A stretch of 64,000 bases of DNA from an uncultured Bacilli bacterium (GTDB taxonomy: Bacteria > Bacillota_I > Bacilli_A > RF39 > UBA660). A program made the translations under genes and the position numbers. How positions within the stretch are numbered: position 1 is the first letter of the stretch; each line of letters begins with the position of its first letter. Below are positions 16,074 through 24,754 of the stretch, one piece after another. The DNA lies in assembly GCA_944373145.1 (NCBI GenBank), contig CALWAL010000005.1:1-64000 (forward strand), read 5' to 3'. A model generated the notes under the pieces. The model saw only the letters and a list, made by a program, of their open reading frames with translations. It was not told the DNA's origin and did not search any database.

Positions 16074-17165
16074 ATGTATTTAAAAAAATGGGCGTTAGCG
16101 CTCGCTAATTTAAATGGAAATAAGTTAAGTAATATTATTACCATTCCACGTGAGCAATTAAGATATATTACCAGTCAAATATTAGATTTTGATGGTAATG
16201 TTAAAAATATATCACAACGTCTTGTGTTGGTTGTTCCGTATCAGCAAGGTATAAATCAATATTTTTTAGTTCAACAAATTGTTCATGACTGTTTACTAAC
16301 AACTGAAAGAAAGCTTTATAAACTAAGTGGTTTGAAAAAATATATTGATGATTATTGTGGCTTTAATCCTAGATATGTATTAGATCAAAATAATCCTTAC
16401 ATTTATCAATATCTTGAAGGGCTTTCGGTAACTGGTAAAAATCATCGAGTTAATGAAGATAGCTATACTATTGTAGTCCATCCTAAAAGCGAACAATTAA
16501 AATTATTAGTTGTTGCTGATGGTATGGGAGGAATTGAAGCTGGGGAAAAAGCATCAAGACTACTTACTTCAACTTTAGCTAATATTTATTGCCATCTTGA
16601 GCCAAAATATTTAGAAGATTCTGATTGGGTTGAGCGAAATTTAGAACTTATTTTACAAAGGTGTAATCAAGTTGTTCATGATGAATTGGTTGTTAAACAG
16701 CATTTAAATACCGGAACAACTCTTGCTTGCGCATTTATTAATAGTAGAGATACGGTGGTTGCTAATGTGGGGGACTCACGTATTTGTATAGTTCAAAACG
16801 GAGTTTTAAAAATTGTTAGTATAGATGATTCACCTAATTGGAATATTAATCAAAGAATTACAGTGGATGCGTTAGAATTAATGCGAACAATGCCTAATAA
16901 CAATGTTATTACACAATATGTAGGATCTTCTCATATACGACCGCATATAGCTCGCTTATCTAATAAAGTTTATAGCGATTTATATTTGTTTAGCGATGGA
17001 GTAACGGACTGTATTTCCTATCATGAAATGAATAAAATTGCTCAAGAAGTTGATAAAAATGTATTATTTTCTTTTATCGAAGCATCTTCTTTTGGTGCTG
17101 ACGTGATGGGTGCAAAAATAAAAGCTAGTGATGATAGGACGGTAGTTCATTATGGCCGAAGGTAA
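16074..17165 (+). CDS. PP2C-family protein phosphatase with extra N-terminal domain
   Basis: The Ser/Thr phosphatase core starts near residue 115: 'NEDSY', 'VVADGMGGIEAGEKAS', 'NTGTTLACAFI', 'ANVGDSRICI', 'LFSDGVTDCI' and 'DDRTVV' supply all PPM metal-binding Asp residues. The first about 110 residues are not recognised. The gene follows polA by 10 bases and overlaps the efflux gene by 14 bases. No cognate Ser/Thr kinase is in the window, so its target is unknown. Confidence 0.88.
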   Translation: MYLKKWALALANLNGNKLSNIITIPREQLRYITSQILDFDGNVKNISQRLVLVVPYQQGINQYFLVQQIVHDCLLTTERKLYKLSGLKKYIDDYCGFNPRYVLDQNNPYIYQYLEGLSVTGKNHRVNEDSYTIVVHPKSEQLKLLVVADGMGGIEAGEKASRLLTSTLANIYCHLEPKYLEDSDWVERNLELILQRCNQVVHDELVVKQHLNTGTTLACAFINSRDTVVANVGDSRICIVQNGVLKIVSIDDSPNWNINQRITVDALELMRTMPNNNVITQYVGSSHIRPHIARLSNKVYSDLYLFSDGVTDCISYHEMNKIAQEVDKNVLFSFIEASSFGADVMGAKIKASDDRTVVHYGRR

Positions 17166-18075
17166 AAAAAACGCTGTTTCAAGAGTGATGTTTGTAAGTA
17201 TACTTACAAATATCTTTTTAGCTATTACGAAAATTATTGTAGGTGTTGTTGCTCATTCCACCGCTTTAGTTGCTGATGGAATTCATTCCTTTAGTGATTT
17301 GGCAACTGATTTTTTTGCTGTTTTAGGTAATTTTTTAGCGCTCAAACCGGCTGATAAAGAACATCCTTTTGGTCATGGTAAAATTGAGTATTTAACAAGT
17401 ATAATTATTGGAACAGTTGTTTTTGTTATTGGCTTTGGGGTAATTATTAATGCTTTTAATAGTGAAGTTATTATTCCAAGTAAAATTGTTATTATTGTAA
17501 CAATTATCACAATAATTGCTAAATTTTTATTATCAAGTTATATTATAAAAAAAGGTGAAGCTTATCACAATAACATTTTAATAGCTAGCGGTAAAGAAAG
17601 TCGAACTGATGTTATTAGTTCAGTATTCGTTTTAATTGCTTCAATTTTAATTCAATTTAGTAATCAAATATCTTTTTTAAAATATGCTGATATTGTAGCT
17701 TCTATAATTGTTGGATTATTTATTATTAAAACTGGCTTTTTCATTATTAAAGAAAATATTAGTGTCATATTAGGAGAACAAGAAAATAATAAAGAATTTT
17801 TAGGAAGATTAAAAAGTATTATTTTAAAGAATGATGAGGTTTATTCAATAAGATCAATGATTATTTTAAAATTTGGGCATATTGTCACTCTAGATTTAGT
17901 TATTATTATGAACGGTGATATAACACTTAAAGAAGCCCATGAAATTGTTGATAAAATTGAACATAATATTAAAGAATTTGATCAAAGAATAGAACATATG
18001 AATATTCATATGGAGCCAAATACAATATTGACAAATAAGAAAAAAAAGGTTAAAATACAATCAATAAATCAATGA
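17152..18075 (+). CDS. Cation diffusion facilitator family metal efflux protein
   Basis: CDF transporters exchange Zn, Mn, Fe or similar ions for protons. The TM2 signature 'HSTALVADGIHSFSDLATDF' contains the His/Asp metal site, and 'EHPFGHGKIEY' follows as in most members. About six hydrophobic segments span residues 10-205, then a cytoplasmic C-terminal domain with 'IEHMNIHMEP'. It is translationally coupled to the phosphatase gene by a 14-base overlap. The metal cannot be fixed from sequence. Confidence 0.9.
   Translation: MAEGKKNAVSRVMFVSILTNIFLAITKIIVGVVAHSTALVADGIHSFSDLATDFFAVLGNFLALKPADKEHPFGHGKIEYLTSIIIGTVVFVIGFGVIINAFNSEVIIPSKIVIIVTIITIIAKFLLSSYIIKKGEAYHNNILIASGKESRTDVISSVFVLIASILIQFSNQISFLKYADIVASIIVGLFIIKTGFFIIKENISVILGEQENNKEFLGRLKSIILKNDEVYSIRSMIILKFGHIVTLDLVIIMNGDITLKEAHEIVDKIEHNIKEFDQRIEHMNIHMEPNTILTNKKKKVKIQSINQ
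18028..18055 (+). promoter_or_regulatory. Promoter for the serine T-box transcript
   Basis: TTGACA (18028-18033), a 16-base spacer and TAAAAT (18050-18055), inside the last codons of the efflux gene. Confidence 0.6.
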
Positions 18076-18259
18076 CGAAGACTAGTAACAAAATTTAAAT
18101 TGTGTAAAGAGAACTTATGGTTGGTGTAAATAAGTGACAATATTTTGTGAATCTACTTTGAAGAGAAATGAAAACATTTCCGGTGAAAGCCGTTATCTTA
18201 ATTAAGACTAAAATAGGATGGTACCGCGTTTTGACGCTCCTAGTTTTTAGTCTTTTTTT
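18076..18259 (+). promoter_or_regulatory. Serine T-box leader
   Basis: The antiterminator T-box 'AGGATGGTACCGCG' is clear near 18215-18229. It is followed by a terminator in which GACTAAAATAGGA pairs with TCCTAGTTTTTAGTC, then seven T residues. In 'GAATCTACTTTGAAG' the specifier reads TCT (Ser) when aligned with the leucine T-box at 44327, where the same place reads CTT. Uncharged tRNA-Ser would stabilise the antiterminator and switch on the HD hydrolase and serS. Confidence 0.93.
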
Positions 18260-18275
18260 GTTATAAGGAGGATAT

Positions 18276-18776
18276 ATGTTAAAAAAATATTTTGATGAAG
18301 AAAAGTATGAAAAAATTAAGAAAAATGATAATTTAATTTTTAAAGCTTTAGAAATTGTTACTACCTTGTTTGAACATGATGTCGATAAAGGAGGATTTCC
18401 TTATATGTTACATCTTATATATGTATATAAACATGTAAATACTGAGGAAGAAAAGGTTGTTGCTCTTTTACACGATGTTGTGGAAGATAAAGATGTCTCG
18501 GAATTTGATTTAAGAGAAATTGGTTTTCCTGACAAAATTGTCGATGATGTTGTAATTCTTACAAGGGTTAAAGCAGACGATTATAAGACTTATATTGACC
18601 GTATTCTTAAATATGCCTCCAAGGAAGCTTTGCACGTTAAAGCGGCTGATTTAGAAAATAACATTGATTTAAAAAGAATAAAAAATCCTACGGTTAAAGA
18701 TTATGAGCGAGTAGAGAAAAGGTATATTCCTACTTTAGAGAAAATAGCAAATAGATTAAAGGAGATAGAAAAATGA
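18276..18776 (+). CDS. Small HD-domain hydrolase, RSH/MESH1-like
   Basis: 166 residues with 'VVALLHDVVEDKD' (HD motif) and 'HVKAADLENNIDLKRI', which align with the hydrolase half of Rel/SpoT proteins ('AALLHDVVEDT', 'VKLADRLHNM'). There is no synthetase, TGS or ACT domain. It may hydrolyse ppGpp or another nucleotide. It is the first gene under the serine T-box and overlaps serS by four bases, so it is made when serine is short. Hydrolase fold is confident; alarmone specificity is inferred. Confidence 0.75.
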   Translation: MLKKYFDEEKYEKIKKNDNLIFKALEIVTTLFEHDVDKGGFPYMLHLIYVYKHVNTEEEKVVALLHDVVEDKDVSEFDLREIGFPDKIVDDVVILTRVKADDYKTYIDRILKYASKEALHVKAADLENNIDLKRIKNPTVKDYERVEKRYIPTLEKIANRLKEIEK

Positions 18777-20062
18777 TAGATATAAAATTAATTAGAGAAA
18801 ATAGAGATTTAGTAAAAGAAAATATTAAGAAAAAATTTCAAGATCATAAATTACCGTTAGTTGATGAAATTTATGAATTAGATATCAAATATCGTGAAGC
18901 TAAACAAGAAGGAGATAATTTAAGAGCCGAAAAAAATAATAAAAGCGCTTTAATTGGTAATTTAATGCGTGAAGGTAAAAAAGAAGAAGCTAATAAAATT
19001 AAAGAAGAAATCTCTTTAGATGGCAAACGTATTGAAGAGTTAAATATTAAAGAAGAGGAATTAGCTAATGAGATAAAGAAAAAAATGATGGTAATTCCTA
19101 ATATTATTGATGATAGTGTACCAATCGGAAAAGATGATACAGAAAATGTAGAGAATGAAAGATTTGGTGAACCAGTTGTTCCTGATTTTGAAGTTCCATA
19201 TCATGCTGATATTATGGAAAATTTATGCGGACTTGATAAAGATTCTTCTGGAAGAACAAGTGGTAATGGCTTTTATTATTTGATGGGTGATGTAGCTAGA
19301 ATTCATTCAGCAATGTTAAGTTATGCTCGTGATTATATGATTGACCATGGATTTACTTATTGTATTCCACCATTCATGATTAGGAGTGATGTAGTAACTG
19401 GTGTCATGAGTTTTGAAGAAATGGATGCTATGATGTACAAAATAGAAGGTGAAGACTTGTTCCTAATTGGTACTAGTGAGCATTCGATGATTGGAAAATT
19501 TAAAGATCAATTATTAAAAAGAGAAAATTTACCATATACTTTAACAAGTTATTCTCCATGTTTTAGAAAAGAAGTAGGCGCTCATGGTATTGAAGAACGA
19601 GGTGTATATCGTGTTCATCAATTTGAAAAACAAGAAATGGTAGTTATTTGTGAACCAGAAGATTCTATGAATTGGTATAATAAAATGTGGAAATTGACGG
19701 TTGATTTCTTTCGCAGTATAGATATTCCAGTTCGAACTTTGGAATGTTGCAGTGGAGATTTAGCCGATTTAAAAGTTAAATCTTGTGATATTGAAGCTTG
19801 GAGTCCACGCCAACAAAAATATTTTGAAGTTGGTAGTTGTTCAACTTTAGGCGATGCTCAAGCAAGACGTTTAGGTATTAGGGCTAAAGGTGAAAACGGT
19901 AATTATTATCTTCATACTTTAAATAATACAGTCTTAGCAACCCCACGTGGTTTAATCGCCTTTTTAGAAAATAATGTTAATGCTGATGGTAGTGTTAATA
20001 TACCGGTAGCTTTAAGACCATATATGGGTGGAATAGAAATTGTAAAGCCTAAACAAAAATAA
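18773..20062 (+). CDS. serS: Seryl-tRNA synthetase
   Basis: Class II synthetase charging tRNA-Ser. Residues 1-110 form the Lys/Glu-rich coiled-coil arm that holds the tRNA. Catalytic motifs are present: 'GTSEHSMIG', 'CFRKEVGAHG...GVYRVHQFEKQEM' (motif 2) and 'LNNTVLATPRGLIAFLE' (motif 3). 429 residues is normal. Controlled by the upstream T-box, with the start overlapping the HD gene. Confidence 0.97.
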   Translation: MIDIKLIRENRDLVKENIKKKFQDHKLPLVDEIYELDIKYREAKQEGDNLRAEKNNKSALIGNLMREGKKEEANKIKEEISLDGKRIEELNIKEEELANEIKKKMMVIPNIIDDSVPIGKDDTENVENERFGEPVVPDFEVPYHADIMENLCGLDKDSSGRTSGNGFYYLMGDVARIHSAMLSYARDYMIDHGFTYCIPPFMIRSDVVTGVMSFEEMDAMMYKIEGEDLFLIGTSEHSMIGKFKDQLLKRENLPYTLTSYSPCFRKEVGAHGIEERGVYRVHQFEKQEMVVICEPEDSMNWYNKMWKLTVDFFRSIDIPVRTLECCSGDLADLKVKSCDIEAWSPRQQKYFEVGSCSTLGDAQARRLGIRAKGENGNYYLHTLNNTVLATPRGLIAFLENNVNADGSVNIPVALRPYMGGIEIVKPKQK

Positions 20063-20074
20063 TTAATTAAATTA

Positions 20075-20100
20075 AAATAGACATAATTGTCTATTTTTTT
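20075..20100 (+). terminator. Intrinsic terminator after serS
   Basis: AAATAGACA-TAAT-TGTCTATTT is followed by T residues. Confidence 0.8.
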
Positions 20101-20128
20101 GTGTAAGATATTTTAAATGCTATAAAAT

Positions 20129-20157
20129 TTGACAAAAATAAATTATTGTGTTAAAGT
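20129..20157 (+). promoter_or_regulatory. Promoter of the lysine riboswitch transcript
   Basis: TTGACA (20129-20134), 17 bases, TAAAGT (20152-20157). This and the riboswitch fill most of the 350-base gap between serS and the next gene. Confidence 0.7.
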
Positions 20158-20165
20158 GATTACCA

Positions 20166-20401
20166 ATCGAAAGAGGTTGCGTTACTTATGAGTAATTATC
20201 ATTTATTCAGATTATTGGTGATAATGAAAGGAAGTAATGCCGAAATAAAATAAGGTATCTGAACTTATTTTGTTGGGGCAGTTACATAATATGGACTGGA
20301 CTGTCACAAGAAAAAACTTGTGGAGCGCTTTCAAGATAACAAACTAGAGTTTTTGTGTTCTCTTTTTGTTGATTTTGTGCGCTCACGAAATCAATTTTTT
20401 T
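20166..20401 (+). promoter_or_regulatory. Lysine riboswitch (L box) with terminator
   Basis: Aptamer landmarks match the L box: 'GAAAGAGGTTGCG' at the 5' side of P1, 'TGAAAGGAAGTAATGCCGAA', 'TTGGGGCAGTTAC', 'GGACTGTCAC', and the closing 'GGAGCGCTTTC'. P1 pairs GAAAG (20169-20173) with CTTTC. A terminator follows: TTGATTTTGTG (20369-20379) pairs with CACGAAATCAA (20384-20394), then seven T residues. GAGCGC (20323-20328) can instead pair with GCGCTC (20379-20384), giving the antiterminator. Lysine should turn the downstream gene off. Confidence 0.9.
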
Positions 20402-20415
20402 AAAGGAGAATATTT

Positions 20416-21102
20416 ATGATACAAACAATTTCTTATAGTGATATTGAAGGAAAATATGATTCAGAAAACTCTAATTGGGGAAGCAGCGCTAAAGTCTTTT
20501 TCATGGTTGAAGGCGAAGATTTTAATAATATGGTATATAAAAATTATTTATGGCCTATTGCTTTAGATAGAAAAACATCGCGAAATATTACTTATTTGGA
20601 ACACTTAACCAATTTAGCTAATATAAATTCAGAAGTTTTAATGACACCCAAAGTGGCTGTTACCAATCCTTTAGCAATCGTAGGAATTGTCATGAATAAA
20701 GCGCCTGGTGAATTACTTAGCAATCAAGATATTTCTATTAGCCAGCTTGTTAATGTTCAAAATCAAATTAGAGAAGCAATTATTGATATATCAACGCAAT
20801 TTGAAATATTTGATTTAAATGCTGGTTCAATTTTTTTTAGTTTTGATGAAGGCATTACTTTAGTTGATTCAGAAAGTTATATGGAAGCTTCTGGTGATTA
20901 TTCATTTATTAATTTATACCGCTTTTATACAAAAATAGTTGAAATATTAAATTATGTGCCAGAATTAAAGGCACGAATTTGTGAGGAATTAAAGCGAGGT
21001 ATTGATTTTTGCCGTTTAGAAGCAATTTATGATGTTGTCATGCAATATTTAAAAGAACATAATTTAAAAGAAGAAGAAGCAAAAGTGTTAGTTAAAAAAT
21101 AA
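20416..21102 (+). CDS. Unrecognised kinase-like protein under lysine riboswitch control
   Basis: 228 residues, no signal peptide or membrane segment. I do not recognise the family. 'DLNAGSIFF...ITLVDSESY' near residues 138-158 resembles the catalytic loop and metal-binding Asp of protein-kinase or APH folds (DLxxxN, then DxE), but the loop Asn is Ser. The N-terminal part with 'YLEHLTNL' and 'VGIVMNKAPGELL' could be an N-lobe and hinge. It is the only gene under the riboswitch, since the next is on the other strand. It is not an obvious lysine enzyme or transporter. Confidence 0.6.
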   Translation: MIQTISYSDIEGKYDSENSNWGSSAKVFFMVEGEDFNNMVYKNYLWPIALDRKTSRNITYLEHLTNLANINSEVLMTPKVAVTNPLAIVGIVMNKAPGELLSNQDISISQLVNVQNQIREAIIDISTQFEIFDLNAGSIFFSFDEGITLVDSESYMEASGDYSFINLYRFYTKIVEILNYVPELKARICEELKRGIDFCRLEAIYDVVMQYLKEHNLKEEEAKVLVKK

Positions 21103-21136
21103 AAAAATATCTAAACTAATATAAGTTAGATATTTT
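21103..21136. terminator. Bidirectional terminator
   Basis: AAAAATATCTAA/TTAGATATTTTT sits between convergent genes. Confidence 0.7.
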
Positions 21137-22197
21137 TATTTTACTTTCTGTTTCATTTCTTTTACAAAACGTTTGTAAGGCTCTAATGTAGGAGGCGGAA
21201 CAAATTTAAATTTCTTACTAAAAAGTAGTTGGTTAAAAATTAATATTCCATTAAGATCATTTTGCTTTAACATATCTCTAATTTCAATAGCTTTTAAAAA
21301 TGAAAATAAATAACCTAAACTTTCACTAATTTCTGGATTAGTAAATTCTTCTGTTAACAGTTCTAATAATTCCTCACCATAAATACCGGTTATATCACTA
21401 AAAGTGTTTAAAAAGAGTTCATCATCTATATCAAAATCAAATTTTTCAAACACACTAAGGCAGTATACATATACTTTTAAAATTTTCAAAAAATCTTCTG
21501 TATCTTGAATGCGTTCTAAAGGGGTTGCTAAGGCTTTTTTCCCGTAACTTTTAAAAGTTTGATCAGAAAAAATTAATTCAAAATAGATGGGACCTAATTC
21601 ATGATAAAAAATGTGAGTAGGAATATCTTTTAAGTATTCAATACCGTGTTGAATTTCGTGCGTTAAAACAGACGCGTCATCTTTACTATTAATGATAATC
21701 ATTGGTAAATCTAAAAGGCTACTATAAAAGCAAAAAGATGATGAATCTGTTTTAGTATAGTGGATTAGACTAATCTTTTCACTTAAAAGAGCTTCTGCTT
21801 GAAGAAAAAAGTGAGGGGCTTGATTTCCATACAAAGTTAGTGTTTCATCCGCCATAGTATCTATACTTAATTTAAAACGTGGAATATATTGTCCATATCT
21901 AAAAATATTAGACTGTTGTAAATTTATAAGCCATTCACGAAATTCGCGATTAAATAAACGCCTATATTTTTTCATACTAGCTAAGACACTTTTTTTTATC
22001 ATTGGAAGTGATAAATGACGATAAGTACTAGTGGTTTCAAAATCTCCATTAATAAATCTTTTGAACCGAGAAATATCGCTTTTGATTTCTGCTTTTTCTT
22101 GAGAAGTTAAATCATTATGTTCTAAATAGTACTTACCAATACAAATTGTTTCCTGAAGAAGTTGTTCATTAAATTTCCATTTTCGCAATCTAACCAC
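21136..22197 (-). CDS. Putative zinc metalloprotease, HExxH type
   Basis: 353 residues, mostly helical. 'LTHEIQHGIEYL' near residue 190 is the HExxH zinc site, and 'YHELGPIYFELIF' about 22 residues later offers a third-ligand Glu, the layout of M3-like gluzincins. It is shorter than oligoendopeptidase F (about 600) and shares only the catalytic core. No signal peptide is seen, so it is cytoplasmic or a peptide-degrading enzyme. The start at 22197 follows a GGAGTGG-like RBS. Confidence 0.6.
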   Translation of the reverse strand: MVRLRKWKFNEQLLQETICIGKYYLEHNDLTSQEKAEIKSDISRFKRFINGDFETTSTYRHLSLPMIKKSVLASMKKYRRLFNREFREWLINLQQSNIFRYGQYIPRFKLSIDTMADETLTLYGNQAPHFFLQAEALLSEKISLIHYTKTDSSSFCFYSSLLDLPMIIINSKDDASVLTHEIQHGIEYLKDIPTHIFYHELGPIYFELIFSDQTFKSYGKKALATPLERIQDTEDFLKILKVYVYCLSVFEKFDFDIDDELFLNTFSDITGIYGEELLELLTEEFTNPEISESLGYLFSFLKAIEIRDMLKQNDLNGILIFNQLLFSKKFKFVPPPTLEPYKRFVKEMKQKVK

Positions 22198-22291
22198 TCC
22201 AAACTCGTTAGAGCATATTATAAATAAAACATTTTAGATAGTCAAGGGAACAGTAGTAATTTTTTAACATAGAATATACTGAGGTGTATAT

Positions 22292-23593
22292 ATGTTAAAA
22301 TGTGATTCTAGGTTAATTAAACCTGGTGATACGTTTATTGCTTTACATGGAGAAGTATATGATGGACATCAGTTTATCTTAGATGCAATCAATAAAGGTG
22401 CTAAAGAAGTTATTGCTGAATATGGGGAATATAGTGTTCCTACTCATATCGTTTTATCAACCAAAAAATATTTAAATGAGTATTTGCACAACAATTTACC
22501 TAGTATCAAAATAATAGGTGTAACAGGTACTAATGGTAAAACAACAACTTGTTATTTAATATGGCAAATTTTTAAACAGTTAAATATAAAATGTGCTTAT
22601 ATTGGTACTTTAGGTTTTTATTTAAATGAGAAAGTACGAGATTTAACCAATACAACTCCAGGTAGTATTGAATTATTTAATTTAATAAAAGAAGCTTATG
22701 AAAATGATTGTGAATATATTGTTATGGAAGTAAGTAGTCAAGCCTTAAGTCAAGGCAGAGTTGATTTTTTAAATTTTGACTTTGCTATTTTTACTAATTT
22801 AACACAGGATCATTTAGATTATCATAAAACAATGGAAAATTATGTAAAAGCCAAACAAAAGTTATTTTATTTATTAAAAGATAACGGAGTAGGCATAATA
22901 AATATAGATGATGTTTGTTCTAGTTATTTTCAAATTAATAATTATTTAACTTATGGTTATTCTGAATGTGATTATCAAATAACTGATAAAAAAGACTTTG
23001 AAATTAATGATGAAGAATATCAAATGAAATTATTAGGAAAATATAATATTTATAATATGACAGCGGCTATATGTTTGTTTTATCAATTAGGTTATAATCA
23101 CCAAGATTTATATAAATGTATTCAAAAATGTTTTCCACCAGAAGGTCGATTAGATTTAATTAGTAAAAATAATAAACAAGTTATTGTGGATTATGCGCAT
23201 ACACCGGATGCTGTTTTTAGTGTTTTAGAGTGTATTCGAAATTTAGATTATGATAAAATAATTACAGTTATTGGTTGTGGTGGTAATCGTGATAAAAAGA
23301 AAAGACCAATAATGGGAGAGATTGCTACGAAATATTCAGACTATGTAATATTTACTAGTGATAATCCAAGAGATGAAGATCCAGATGATATAATTAAAGA
23401 TATTGTTTGTAATCTTGACAATGATAATTATGAAATTGAGTCAAATCGTGAGATTGCTATTAAAAAAGGTATACAACTAATTGGAAAAAATGATATACTT
23501 ATATTGCTTGGAAAGGGACATGAAAAATATCAAATTATAAAACAAGAAAAGATATTTTTTGATGATAAATTAGTGGCACTAAATAATATGTAG
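22292..23593 (+). CDS. murE: UDP-MurNAc tripeptide ligase, DAP type
   Basis: Adds the third amino acid to UDP-MurNAc-L-Ala-D-Glu in peptidoglycan synthesis. 'GVTGTNGKTTT' near residue 78 is the ATP-binding loop, 'VMEVSSQALSQGR' and 'TNLTQDHLDYH' the Mur ligase core, and 'FTSDNPRDEDP' the DNPR motif that recognises meso-diaminopimelate. At 433 residues it is about 50 shorter than usual, mostly in the N-terminal UDP-binding domain. mraY follows after 11 bases. Confidence 0.94.
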   Translation: MLKCDSRLIKPGDTFIALHGEVYDGHQFILDAINKGAKEVIAEYGEYSVPTHIVLSTKKYLNEYLHNNLPSIKIIGVTGTNGKTTTCYLIWQIFKQLNIKCAYIGTLGFYLNEKVRDLTNTTPGSIELFNLIKEAYENDCEYIVMEVSSQALSQGRVDFLNFDFAIFTNLTQDHLDYHKTMENYVKAKQKLFYLLKDNGVGIINIDDVCSSYFQINNYLTYGYSECDYQITDKKDFEINDEEYQMKLLGKYNIYNMTAAICLFYQLGYNHQDLYKCIQKCFPPEGRLDLISKNNKQVIVDYAHTPDAVFSVLECIRNLDYDKIITVIGCGGNRDKKKRPIMGEIATKYSDYVIFTSDNPRDEDPDDIIKDIVCNLDNDNYEIESNREIAIKKGIQLIGKNDILILLGKGHEKYQIIKQEKIFFDDKLVALNNM

Positions 23594-23604
23594 GAGATGA
23601 GATA

Positions 23605-24594
23605 ATGCTTGTACTAACAAAAGCGGTATTAGCAATGATGATTGGGTTTATTATTGCAGTTGTATTTGGACTTATTGCTATTCCTTTATTAAAAAGAATT
23701 GCTAAACAAAAAGTAAGTTTATATCTAGAAAAAAAACATAGAGAAAAAGATGGGACCCCAACAATGGGTGGAATAATTTTTATTATTCCAACTATTATCA
23801 CGGTTTTAATTCTTCTGTTTATGAATAAGATTGAATTTTCTAATAATCTATTAATTGTTATTTTTGTCTTTATTGCTTATGCTTTATTAGGATTTATTGA
23901 TGATTTCTTAATCATTAAACGAAAGAATAATATTGGTTTAACCGAATTTCAAAAATTGATTGGACAGTTTTTAATAGCTCTTATCTTTTTCTATATATAT
24001 ATGAAAAGTGGTGCTGAACCAGTTTTAGACATTTATACTTTAGGTATTAGAATTGATATGGGTTGGTTCTATGGCATATTTTTACTATTTGTTCTAGTTG
24101 CAAGTAGTAATGCTGTAAATATTACAGATGGTTTGGATGGCTTAGCAGGAGGATTATCTGTAATGGCATTTTTAGCATTTGGCTTAATCAGTTGGAATAG
24201 TGGAGCAATTGCGGGAACGGAAGATATTGCTATATTCTGCTTTGTCTTAGTTGGGTCATTATTAGGATTTTTAGTGTACAACACACATCCGGCTAAAGTC
24301 TTTATGGGGGATACGGGCTCTTTATCATTAGGTGCGACTTTAGCTAGTGTTGCTATTATTTCTAAACATGAGATAACTTTAATTGTTGTAGCCGGTGTTT
24401 TTGTCTTTGAAACATTAGTATGCTTAATTCAAATATTTAGTATGGTATATCTAAAAAAGAAAGTATTTTTAATGACACCGTTTCATCATCATCTAGAGAG
24501 AAAAGGATGGGACGAAAGAGATATTGTAAAATTCTTTTGGGTTATTGGGTTATTATTAAGTATGTCGGCTATTGTATTTGGTGTATGGATTTAA
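23605..24594 (+). CDS. mraY: Phospho-MurNAc-pentapeptide translocase
   Basis: Integral membrane enzyme that makes lipid I from UDP-MurNAc-pentapeptide and undecaprenyl phosphate. About ten hydrophobic segments. 'DGTPTMGGI', 'LGFIDDFL', 'NAVNITDGLDGLA', 'FMGDTGSLSLG' and 'TPFHHHLERKGW' are all present. 329 residues is normal. Forms a two-gene wall operon with murE and ends in a strong terminator. Confidence 0.97.
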   Translation: MLVLTKAVLAMMIGFIIAVVFGLIAIPLLKRIAKQKVSLYLEKKHREKDGTPTMGGIIFIIPTIITVLILLFMNKIEFSNNLLIVIFVFIAYALLGFIDDFLIIKRKNNIGLTEFQKLIGQFLIALIFFYIYMKSGAEPVLDIYTLGIRIDMGWFYGIFLLFVLVASSNAVNITDGLDGLAGGLSVMAFLAFGLISWNSGAIAGTEDIAIFCFVLVGSLLGFLVYNTHPAKVFMGDTGSLSLGATLASVAIISKHEITLIVVAGVFVFETLVCLIQIFSMVYLKKKVFLMTPFHHHLERKGWDERDIVKFFWVIGLLLSMSAIVFGVWI

Positions 24595-24618
24595 GAAGTA
24601 GTTAATTCTACTTCTTTT
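24595..24618 (+). terminator. Intrinsic terminator after mraY
   Basis: GAAGTAG-TTAATT-CTACTTC followed by TTTTT, directly after the stop. Confidence 0.85.
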
Positions 24619-24687
24619 TGTATACAATCTTTTTATTAGGGTATTTTAATAAAAAATGTATACAAATTAAAGGAAAATAGAGTTTAG

Positions 24688-24703
24688 GGGTAATATATTA
24701 CCC
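24688..24703. promoter_or_regulatory. Perfect 16-base palindrome upstream of fibre operon 1
   Basis: GGGTAATATATTACCC is fully symmetric and ends four bases before the -35 box at 24707, a typical position for an activator or repressor site. The regulator is unknown; the Xre-type gene at 31865 is one candidate. Confidence 0.55.
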
Positions 24704-24706
24704 TTC

Positions 24707-24735
24707 TTGTCGTATAACAGTGAAAAATGTATAAT
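24707..24735 (+). promoter_or_regulatory. Promoter of fibre operon 1
   Basis: TTGTCG (24707-24712), 17 bases, TATAAT (24730-24735). Confidence 0.6.
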
Positions 24736-24754
24736 TTTACTAGGATAAGGTAGC

